Origin: Brevundimonas sp. EYE_349
GTDB lineage: Bacteria > Pseudomonadota > Alphaproteobacteria > Caulobacterales > Caulobacteraceae
Length of the DNA: 64,000 nucleotides
Reading direction: 5' to 3'
NCBI RefSeq assembly: GCF_023147505.1
Contig: NZ_JAHXPB010000006.1
Span: forward strand, 124,001-188,000
A program made the translations under genes and the position numbers. The stretch's first letter is position 1. Every line of letters begins with the position of its first letter. Below the pieces are notes generated by a model. That model saw only the letters and a program-made list of their open reading frames with translations, had not been told where the DNA came from and made no database searches. This document shows, piece after piece, positions 57,766 to 64,000 of this stretch.

Positions 57766-58129
57766 CGCGACCGTGGGTCAAAAGCCCCGTTGCGACGACC
57801 TCACACGCGAGGCCCGGTCAGTTCGTTTTCCTCAAGCTGGAGCCTGCGACGCCGCGCCAGAAGGACACGTTGCGGACGTCGCAGAAGGGCTAAGGGCTCC
57901 GCCCTCGCGCGGGCCAGGGTGAAGCGGCTGCGCCGCCGGACCGGCCGGTCTCCCCGACCTTCCGCGCCGGCGATCGGCGTCATGACAATCATCAGGGTCA
58001 GGCTTGTGCAGGTCGGGCGATCCCCCTCCGGCCGGTCCGCCCTGGCCCTTGCTACCCCGGTCTCGCCGACGGGCAGGGTTTCAGGCGCGCAGTTCGCGTG
58101 CCTGCAACCCTTGCCCAAAGGAGGCAGAC
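57766..58129. other. Non-coding stretch before the ParB-like gene
   Basis: No convincing gene. The region is GC-rich with short inverted repeats such as GACGTCGCAGA against earlier TGCGACG. The ribosome-binding site AAAGGAGG lies just upstream of the ParB-like start at 58130. A promoter for that gene must lie within this stretch, but none stands out by eye. Confidence 0.4.
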
Positions 58130-58957
58130 ATGACTGCTCAATCCACCCAAACCGCCCAGACCGAAGCGACCGCGCCGCAGCACGGCGCGGAGGTGATCGT
58201 GCCGCTGAACCGGCTCAAGGCCTCGCCGAGGAACGCCCGGAAGACCCCGCACAGCCCGGCGACCATCGAGGCCTTCGCGGCCTCCATCAAGGCCAAGGGG
58301 GTGTTGCAGCCGCCCGTGGTCGAGGTCGAGCGGGACGGGGAGGGCGTTCCGACCGGGAACTACTTCGTGACCATCGGCGAAGGTCGCCGTCAGGGGCTCC
58401 GGCTGCTGGCCAAGCGCAAGGCGATCAAGCGCACACATCCCGTGCGCTGCATCGTGGACGCCGAGAATGACGCCCACGAAATCAGTCTCGACGAGAACAT
58501 GACCCGCGAGGCCATGCATCCCGCCGACCAATTCGAGGCCTTCCAGCGGCTGGCGACGGAGAAGGGCTACGGTCCCGAGGAGATCGGCGCCCGGTTCGGC
58601 GTGTCGGCCCATGTCGTGCGCCAGCGACTGCGGCTGGGCGCGGCGGCGCCCGAACTGATGGCGGCCTATCGGGCCGGGGCGCTGGCCTTGGACCAGCTGA
58701 TGGCCTTCTGCGTCAGTGCGGATCAGGACCGGCAGCGGCAGGTGTTCGAGCAGTTGGGCGAATATCGCCCCGTCCACGCCATTCGCCGGGCCATGACCGA
58801 GTCCAAGGTGGCGGTGAGCGACCGGCGCGCCCGTTTCGTCGGCGTGGAGGCCTATGAGGCGGCGGGCGGGGGAACCAGTCCAGCCAGAGGGACACGTCCA
58901 GCGCGCCTTTCTGGGTCGCCTCCAGGGTGGCGTAGTAGTCCTTGCGCTCCAGCCTGA
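58130..58957 (+). CDS. ParB/RepB/Spo0J-family protein, 3'-truncated
   Basis: From ATG 58130, preceded by AAAGGAGG, the homologous part runs to about residue 247. The ParB N-terminal domain is clear: VIVPLNRLKASPRNARKT, ATIEAFAASIKAKGVLQPPVVE, VTIGEGRRQGLRLLAKR (GEGRR), and HEISLDENMTREAMHPADQFEAF (ENxxREAMHPADQ). A KorB-like helix-turn-helix (GYGPEEIGARFGVSAHVVRQRLRLG) follows. Plasmid and ICE homologues are about 600-700 residues; here the match stops at GVEAYEAAGGG and the frame runs on into the antisense of a Fic gene. This remnant of a conjugative element may no longer function. Confidence 0.8.
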   Translation: MTAQSTQTAQTEATAPQHGAEVIVPLNRLKASPRNARKTPHSPATIEAFAASIKAKGVLQPPVVEVERDGEGVPTGNYFVTIGEGRRQGLRLLAKRKAIKRTHPVRCIVDAENDAHEISLDENMTREAMHPADQFEAFQRLATEKGYGPEEIGARFGVSAHVVRQRLRLGAAAPELMAAYRAGALALDQLMAFCVSADQDRQRQVFEQLGEYRPVHAIRRAMTESKVAVSDRRARFVGVEAYEAAGGGTSPARGTRPARLSGSPPGWRSSPCAPA

Positions 58958-59681
58958 TCTGGGCGGACATGCTGTAGAAGCGTTGAGCGCTTTTCTCGGA
59001 GCGGGCGAGCGCCATGTCGGCGATCGCCCGCGCGATCCGGCCGTTCCCGTCGTCGAACGGGTGGATGGTCACGAACCACAGGTGGGCGATCGCGGCCTTG
59101 AGGACCGGATCCGTCCGCGGCTCGTCATTGAACCAGTCGAGGAACGCCCGCATCTCGTCCTGCAGACGGTCGGCAAGGGGCGCTTCATAGTGCACGCGCT
59201 CTCGTCCGAAGGGGCCCGAGACGACCTGCATCGGGCCGGAGCTCTCGTTGCGCCAGGCGCCGACGACGATCCTCGTCATGCCGCTGCGCCCGGTCGGAAA
59301 CAGGGCGGCGTGCCAGGCGAACAGCCGTTCCTCGGTGAGCGGAGACGCAAAGTTCTGGGTCGCGTCGAGCATCATTTCGACGACGCCTTCGACGTTGCGA
59401 TCCGCGGCGGCGAGGGCCCCGATATCCATGCCGAGGCGGCGGGCGATGGAGGATCGCACCTGATCCTTGTCGAGCAGCTCGCCTTCGATTTCGCTGGATT
59501 TCAGGACATCTTCGGTAAGGGTCTCGAGGACGGCTTCAGCGCGGAGGTCGAAGCCGAGCGTGTGCATCCGGCCAAGCAGAAGGCCCTGGCGATGACGGAC
59601 GGCTGCGAGGCGATCGGCAAGCGCGTCAGCGCGCCAGTCCAGACGCGGCCAGCCTTCGATCTCATGGATGTATTGCGCCAT
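58713..59681 (-). CDS. Fic-family protein (class II, with DUF4172 domain), 3'-truncated
   Basis: From ATG 59681, with AAGGAG 9 nt upstream, the protein matches Fic enzymes to residue 270. N-terminal DUF4172: YIHEIEGWPRLDWRADALA. Inhibitory helix motif SSEIEGE (about 63-69, S-x-x-x-E-G) in class II position. Fic core with HPFDDGNGRIARA (207-219) carrying the catalytic His. After WLDWF the sequence becomes the antisense of the ParB-like gene, up to a stop at 58713, so about the last 100 residues of a normal about 370-residue protein are replaced. The AMP-transferase core remains complete, so activity is possible. Confidence 0.82.
   Translation of the reverse strand: MAQYIHEIEGWPRLDWRADALADRLAAVRHRQGLLLGRMHTLGFDLRAEAVLETLTEDVLKSSEIEGELLDKDQVRSSIARRLGMDIGALAAADRNVEGVVEMMLDATQNFASPLTEERLFAWHAALFPTGRSGMTRIVVGAWRNESSGPMQVVSGPFGRERVHYEAPLADRLQDEMRAFLDWFNDEPRTDPVLKAAIAHLWFVTIHPFDDGNGRIARAIADMALARSEKSAQRFYSMSAQIRLERKDYYATLEATQKGALDVSLWLDWFPRPPPHRPPRRRNGRAGRSPPPWTRSWPGEWRGRGDIRPTARTPAAAGPDPH
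58862..58874. other. Deletion junction between truncated ParB-like and Fic genes
   Basis: The ParB-like homology on + ends near 58868, and Fic homology on - ends near 58872. Within this about 10-bp G-rich segment (GCGGGCGGGGGAACC) the two genes are joined tail to tail, each without its own 3' part. No transposon end or long repeat is visible, so an illegitimate recombination or deletion is likely. Basis: position of the homology loss in both proteins. Confidence 0.65.
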
Positions 59682-59695
59682 TCCCCGCACTCCTT

Positions 59696-59760
59696 GCGGA
59701 GAATATGGGCGCCATTCGCCGCAAGAGCAAGGTTATTCTCCGCGCGAAGTGCGGAGAATA
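59696..59760. promoter_or_regulatory. Repeat operators upstream of the fic gene
   Basis: GCGGAGAATA occurs at 59696-59705 and 59751-59760, and its inverse TATTCTCCGC at 59734-59743, giving a perfect 10-bp dyad (59734-59760, 7-nt centre) plus a third half-site next to the gene start. Further CTCCGCAC/GTGCGGAG-like fragments continue to about 59800. Such arrays usually bind an autoregulator or antitoxin; the binding protein is unknown. Confidence 0.55.
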
Positions 59761-59909
59761 GGGCGCCTAATCTCCGCACCAAGGGTGGTCTCCGCACGCT
59801 ATCGGCTGCGGCCCCGCACCTTGGGTATCCGCGGACTGCGCGGCTATCGGCGCCCAAGCAGCTCCGAAACCCTGCCAACGGGTCGCAGTTGAGGGCCTCA
59901 GACGCCCGC

Positions 59910-61841
59910 TCAAGAGGCTGGGCGCGCGCCTTTCGGCGCCGCATGCCGGGAGAAGCCGACCACGAGGATAGCGATCGTCAGAAGCTGAACGGCGACGCCT
60001 TCGACCGTCGGATAAAGACCGAGGATCTCGATGCGGGGGATCCACGCCAGCGGATGGACATCGAGCCAGCCCGCCTCCTGCAGCGCCGCCACCCCCTTGC
60101 CGACGAGGACGACCGACAGGATGGCCATCAGGATCGAGCTCAGGGAGAAGAACCGGCCGATCGGGAGGCGCTTGCTGTAGGCCAGCAAGGCCCAGGCCAC
60201 CACGGCCAGGATCGCCACCGCCGTAAGGGCGCCGGCCAGCATGCCGAGATGGCCGCCCTGGCTCCAGATCGCCGCATAGAACAGGATGGTCTCGAACACC
60301 TCGCGGTAGACCACCACGAAGGCCAGCAGGAACAGGAACCAGGCCGACCGTTTCGACAGGGCGTGAGAGAGCTTGTCGCGGATATAGGTCTGCCAGGCGT
60401 CGGCGTGCGACTTGCCGTGCATCCAGATGCCGACCGAGACGAGCACGACGGCCGCCAGAAGCGAGCCGAACCCTTCGGTCAGCTCCCGGCTGGCGCCGCT
60501 GATGGAGATGAAGAAGGTCGCGGCCGCCCAGGTGGCGCCGCCGGCGACCAGCGCGGCCACCCAGCCGCCGTGGACGTAGCGCAGCACCTCGGGACGTTCG
60601 GCCTTCCTGAGGAAGGCGATCATCGCCACCACGATGAGGATGGCTTCCAGACCTTCGCGCAGCAGGATGGTGAAGGCGCCGAGGAAGCTGGCGAGATTGT
60701 CCGCCTCCTGGGGCGCGAGTGCGCGTTCGGCCGTGTCCAGCAGGGCGTTCGCGCGGGCGACCCGGTCCGCGACCTCCTGGGCCGGCGCGCCCCTGCTGAT
60801 CGAGACGCGCAGGTCGGTCATGGCCGTCTCGACCCGCCGCAGCAAGGCGCCGTCGCGGGCGCCCAGCGCCGGCTCCATCGGTTCGACGCCGTCGAGATAG
60901 GCCGACAGGGCCAGGTCGGTCGCGGCCCTGCGATCGCCCCGGCGATAGGCGGCCTCGCTTTCGGCCAGTCGCGTCCGGGCCAGGGACAGGGTCGATCCCT
61001 CGGCGCGGACCGTCGCCTCCGGGTGGCGGCGCAGGTAGGCCGTGACCGCCCGTGCCTTCGTCTCGCCGATCCTTGTCGCCAGCTCGGCCGGCGTCGCCTG
61101 GGTGAGGGCGGCCAGGTCCGGGAAGACGGCGCGGATCGCCGGGTCGCTCTCCCAGAGGCGTCGACCTTCGGCGGCTTCGGCGTCGGTGAAGGCGAACCGG
61201 CCCACGTAGAAGGCCAGGGCCCAGCGGTCCTCGGCCGGCAGATGGGCGAAGCTGGCCATCGCCGTGCCCTCCAGCCCCTGATCGATGACCTGGTAGAGGC
61301 CGAACACGCTGCGCTGACGGGCGCGCTCCACATCCGCGAAGGCGATCGCGGGCGGATCAAGCCCCTCGGCGCCCGGGCCGTCGGCGCGTCCGGTCACGCC
61401 ATGGCAGACCGAGCATTGCTCGGCATAGAGCGTCGCGCCGCGGGCCAGATCAGGCGGGAACGAAGGCGCCAGCGGGCTCGGATAGGCCGTCAGCACCGCG
61501 CCGGCGAGCGCCTTGGCCCGGTCGCCAACGACGCGCGGATCCGCCTTGTCCCTGATGGCCGCCTGCAGGGCCTCGGCGTCGCGGACCAGACCGGCCTTGG
61601 CCGGATTCGGCGGCAGGGCGTCCAGGCGGGTCCGGATCTGGCCGCCGAACTCGATCATCTCCCCGTATTCGGCCGGATTGGTCACCTGACCGTCGGCCAC
61701 CGCGCCGGCGTAGTCGACCGCTACATAGTCGAGCAGCCGCCAGGCGACCTGGGCCTCGGAGGCGGACGGCGTCTGGGCCAGGGCGGGCGCGGCCAGCCCC
61801 AGGGCGAACAGCAGGGCAAGCAGACGGAGCAGAGGACGCAT
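59910..61841 (-). CDS. FTR1-family iron permease fused to cytochrome c (copy 2)
   Basis: From ATG 61841 the protein has 643 residues and is alike over its whole length to copy 1 (44166-46100), including a signal peptide (LLALLFALGLAAPALAQ), EQCSVCHGVTG heme site, REGLE and REVFE iron motifs and the same terminal helices. Both are on the - strand, so they form large direct repeats. Substitutions are spread evenly, which suggests duplication or separate acquisition long ago rather than a fresh copy. The promoter shares an 18-bp element with copy 1. Likely iron uptake, or another metal. Confidence 0.92.
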   Translation of the reverse strand: MRPLLRLLALLFALGLAAPALAQTPSASEAQVAWRLLDYVAVDYAGAVADGQVTNPAEYGEMIEFGGQIRTRLDALPPNPAKAGLVRDAEALQAAIRDKADPRVVGDRAKALAGAVLTAYPSPLAPSFPPDLARGATLYAEQCSVCHGVTGRADGPGAEGLDPPAIAFADVERARQRSVFGLYQVIDQGLEGTAMASFAHLPAEDRWALAFYVGRFAFTDAEAAEGRRLWESDPAIRAVFPDLAALTQATPAELATRIGETKARAVTAYLRRHPEATVRAEGSTLSLARTRLAESEAAYRRGDRRAATDLALSAYLDGVEPMEPALGARDGALLRRVETAMTDLRVSISRGAPAQEVADRVARANALLDTAERALAPQEADNLASFLGAFTILLREGLEAILIVVAMIAFLRKAERPEVLRYVHGGWVAALVAGGATWAAATFFISISGASRELTEGFGSLLAAVVLVSVGIWMHGKSHADAWQTYIRDKLSHALSKRSAWFLFLLAFVVVYREVFETILFYAAIWSQGGHLGMLAGALTAVAILAVVAWALLAYSKRLPIGRFFSLSSILMAILSVVLVGKGVAALQEAGWLDVHPLAWIPRIEILGLYPTVEGVAVQLLTIAILVVGFSRHAAPKGARPAS

Positions 61842-61853
61842 GGTCAATCCAGA

Positions 61854-61871
61854 TGTGAACGGCTCGCATTA
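61854..61871 (-). promoter_or_regulatory. Shared promoter element, Fur-like (copy 2)
   Basis: Identical to the element at 46113-46130 (TGTGAACGGCTCGCATTA on the + strand), here 13 bp before the ATG of FTR1 copy 2. Flanking bases differ between the two promoters (AGAT here, AACT there), so the identity is limited to this box and looks selected. Fur-like binding is inferred. Confidence 0.5.
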
Positions 61872-62004
61872 GCATTCAGGCGGCGACGCTGTCGCGCTTT
61901 ATTCGCGACGCGGCCGGGCTCGTAGGCGGCTACGGGTCCTCTACGCCCGCCGGGACGCCTCGGCGCCGCGCGGCCAGCCCGGGCAGCCACGCGACGGGCG
62001 GTCG

Positions 62005-63405
62005 TTACAGGTGGATCGTGCGGTCGGCCACAGCCAGGCATGCCTCGCGCAAGGCTTCCGGAAGCGTCGGATGCGCATGGCTCGTCCGCGCCACGTCTTC
62101 GGCCGCCGCGCCGAATTGCATGACGGCGACCGCTTCATGGATCAGGCTGCCCGCGTCCGGCCCCAGGATGTGCACGCCGAGAATCCTGTCCGTGCCGGCG
62201 TCCGCCAACACCTTGACCAGCCCGTTCTTCTCCAACCGCGCCTTGGCCATGGCGTTTGCCGAGAACGGAAAGCGCCCGACGCGATAGGCCACGCCGGCCG
62301 CCTTGAGGTCGTCCTCGGTGCGCCCGACTGAGGCCAGTTCCGGCCAGGTGTAGACGACGGCCGGGATTGTTCCGTAGTCGACATGGCCCGCGGCGCCGGC
62401 AAGGCGCTCGGCAAGGGCGATCCCTTCTTCCTCCGCCTTGTGGGCCAGCATGGCGCCGCCGATGACATCGCCGATGGCGTAGACCCCTTCGGCGCTGGTT
62501 CGAAAGCCGTCGTCGACCGGAATATAGCCCCTTGGGTCCGGCTTGATGCCGACCGTCTCCAGATCGAGTCCGTCGGTGGCGGGACGTCGGCCAATGGACA
62601 CGAGCACGACATCGGCCTTGATGGTTCCTCGCGCGCCGTCTCCCATGGGCTCGACCTCAAGGACGACGTCGTCCGCCTCCATTCGCGATCCGACCACCTT
62701 GTGCGCCAGGCAGAATTGGAAGCCCTGGGCCTCGAGCACCTTGTGCAGCGCCGTCGACATCTCTGAATCAACGCCGGACGCGATCCGGTCGAGCACCTCG
62801 ACGACGGTGACCTCGCTGCCGAGACGGCGCCAGACGGAGCCCAGCTCCAGTCCGACATAGCCGCCGCCGATCACCGCCAGATGGCGCGGCGCCGCCGTCA
62901 GGCTGAGGGCGCCCGCCGAGGTGACGATCCGCTGCTCGTCGATGGGCAGGTCCGGCAACGTCGCCGCTTTCGATCCGCTGGCGAGCACGATCGCCTTGCG
63001 GACCTGCACCTCGAAGCTGCCGTCCGGGGCGCTCACTTCCACACGGTCGCGCGACAGCAGCCGGCCGCGGCCCTGCAGGCGGGTGACCTTGTTCTTGCGC
63101 AGGAGCTAGGCGACCCCTTCACCAAGCTCCGTCACGACCCTGGCCTTGTGCCGCATGACGCCTGCAAGGTCGGCCCGCACATTGTCGACCAGGACGCCGA
63201 AAGCCTCGAGATTGCGGGCCATCTCCAGCCGCTCTGTGGCCTGCAGCAGCGCCTTTGACGGAATGCACCCGATGTTCAGGCAGGTTCCACCGAGGAGTTC
63301 CCGGTCGTCGATAACCGCCACCGACATGCCGAGCTGGCTCGCCCGGATGGCGCAGGGGTACCCGCCCGGCCCGCCGCCGATTATCACCAGGTCATAGGAT
63401 GTCAT
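62005..63405 (-). pseudogene. Dihydrolipoamide dehydrogenase interrupted by an amber codon
   Basis: The reading frame runs from ATG 63405 to 62005 with one TAG at 63108-63106 (codon 100). Before it: FAD motif DLVIIGGGPGGYPCAIRASQLG and the redox disulphide GGTCLNIGCIPSKALL (C42 and C47). After it the same frame continues LLRKNKVTRLQGRGRL, NAD motif VIGGGYVGLELGSVWRRLG, AIGDVIGGAMLAHKAEEEG and the C-terminal HAHPTLPEAL catalytic His-Glu. With the amber codon read through the protein has 466 residues, a normal length. Either a point-mutated gene or a sequencing error. A GTG at 63042 could restart only a useless fragment. Confidence 0.82.
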
Positions 63406-63477
63406 CGAAGCCATCGCGTCAGCCTTCGCTGTAAGTGAAAGAGGGACGAAGGCGCCGGCCACCCGCATGAGCAAACA

Positions 63478-64000
63478 TCAGGCGCCGCCCTTACGCGGGG
63501 AAGTCCGACGCGTCATCATTCGGAACCCGCTCCTGGGGAGGGCCGGAAGGCGGCGGAAGTCGATCTCCAGATCCTGAGCCGGCAGCCGGTAGTTCAGGCC
63601 GGCGAGCATGCCGAGGGCCCGCTCCATCAATTCGACGACGATGCTTTCGCCGGGACAACGGTGACCGGTCAGGGCGTTCCCGCCGCCTTGGGGAATCAGG
63701 CCGAACGCGTCCCCGGAGCCGTCGATGAAACGCTCTGGCCGGAATTCGTCGGGATCGGTCCAGACGGCAGGATCGTGATTGGAGCCATAGAGATCGAGGA
63801 TCACCTGCCGACCCACCGGGAAGTCAAGGTTGCGCCAGCGAAACGGCGCGCGCACACGCCCGATCACCGCCGGGAAAAACGGATAAAGGCGTCGCACCTC
63901 CTGAACGAAGGCGCGGCGGCGGCCGGCGTCCGCGGTGGCCAGACGGGCCGCCGCGGGGTGCGCCTGCATCGCGTGCGCCACAAACACGATATAGACCGAG
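63478..64000 (-). CDS. CYP152-type cytochrome P450 (fatty acid peroxygenase), C-terminal part
   Basis: The frame is open to the window edge, so only the last about 173 residues are seen. The ExxR helix K motif is QEVRRLYPFFPAVIGRVRAPF, then NHDPAVWTDPDEFRPERF, and the heme loop is GGGNALTGHRCPGESIVVELM with the ligand Cys before PGE. The G-H-R-C-P-G-E loop and the RRLYPFFP helix K are hallmarks of CYP152 (P450 SPalpha/BSbeta), which hydroxylates fatty acids using hydrogen peroxide without a reductase. The gene ends 4 bp before the lead sequence of the broken lipoamide dehydrogenase gene. Confidence 0.85.
   Translation of the reverse strand, partial: SVYIVFVAHAMQAHPAAARLATADAGRRRAFVQEVRRLYPFFPAVIGRVRAPFRWRNLDFPVGRQVILDLYGSNHDPAVWTDPDEFRPERFIDGSGDAFGLIPQGGGNALTGHRCPGESIVVELMERALGMLAGLNYRLPAQDLEIDFRRLPALPRSGFRMMTRRTSPRKGGA

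Noticed and set aside
58130..59681. A novel ParB-Fic fusion system
   Set aside because: The genes are on opposite strands and each ends abruptly at the same spot, which indicates a deletion scar rather than a designed two-component unit.
58854..61925. 1023-codon open frame on the + strand over the fic gene and FTR1 copy 2
   Set aside because: Antisense to two well-supported genes, low-complexity sequence; no family features.
35470..64000. CRISPR array or insertion sequence in the island
   Set aside because: No regularly spaced repeats with unique spacers and no transposase-like reading frame were found in this region.
37000..64000. Second copy of the guaA tail as right attachment site
   Set aside because: Reading through the sequence by eye gave no match to GATCGAGTGGGAAT beyond guaA; a computed search including mismatches would be decisive.

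Overview
The window is high-GC alphaproteobacterial DNA. Protein content and gene order (TamA/TamB pair, tgt, trmFO, octaprenyl synthase next to a short squalene/phytoene-synthase-like gene, cfa-like gene next to DUF2177, guaB...guaA) fit Caulobacterales, most likely Brevundimonas or a close relative. That placement comes from family knowledge, not from a search.

Left part, about 1-35.5 kb, is ordinary chromosome. It holds TamB/TamA outer-membrane assembly, a CoA-transferase/racemase, tRNA-Lys(UUU), an FAD oxidoreductase beside the C-terminal scrap of an SLC13 permease, tRNA-modification genes (tgt, trmFO, a TrmN6-like methyltransferase), isoprenoid genes, a MarR/CynX-type exporter pair, a two-subunit 3-oxoacid CoA-transferase and a cyclopropane-synthase-like methyltransferase with DUF2177. 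A polysaccharide cluster (20.2-28.1 kb) follows: flippase, UDP-galactopyranose mutase, GT2, O-antigen polymerase/ligase-like protein and GT4 on the + strand, meeting two GT4 genes on the - strand with a 61-bp convergent overlap. Then come cyclophilin, rlmE, a tandem DUF2061 protein, guaB, a MAPEG protein, an RsmB-type methyltransferase, an MTA/SAH-nucleosidase-like gene and guaA.

Right part, about 35.5-64 kb, looks like a genomic island anchored at the 3' end of guaA. A tyrosine integrase and an AlpA-type excisionase/regulator lie directly behind guaA. The cargo is a PhoA-family phosphatase, an arsenic operon (arsR-arsC-acr3-arsN2-arsH), a hipBA toxin-antitoxin pair with four evenly spaced operators, and a large metal-handling block: an FTR1-cytochrome c iron permease, a MerR-controlled CDF transporter with a methyltransferase, a czcCBA efflux operon extended by two CDF genes, DUF305, a His-tailed membrane protein and an acyltransferase, then a second FTR1-cytochrome c paralogue. 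Between the czc block and the second FTR1 gene a ParB-like and a Fic gene, both cut at the 3' end, are joined tail to tail, which marks a past deletion. A dihydrolipoamide dehydrogenase interrupted by one amber codon and the C-terminal part of a CYP152-type P450 close the window. The right island boundary is not visible.

The points most worth checking are: a Tgt lacking the zinc cysteines; a multi-hairpin, terminator-ended region behind guaA that may be a small RNA; four 22-bp operators before hipBA; paired GTGCA-N5-TGCAC dyads before the cfa-like gene; an 18-bp identical element before both FTR1 genes; and the two FTR1 genes as 1.9-kb direct repeats around about 14 kb of metal-resistance genes.
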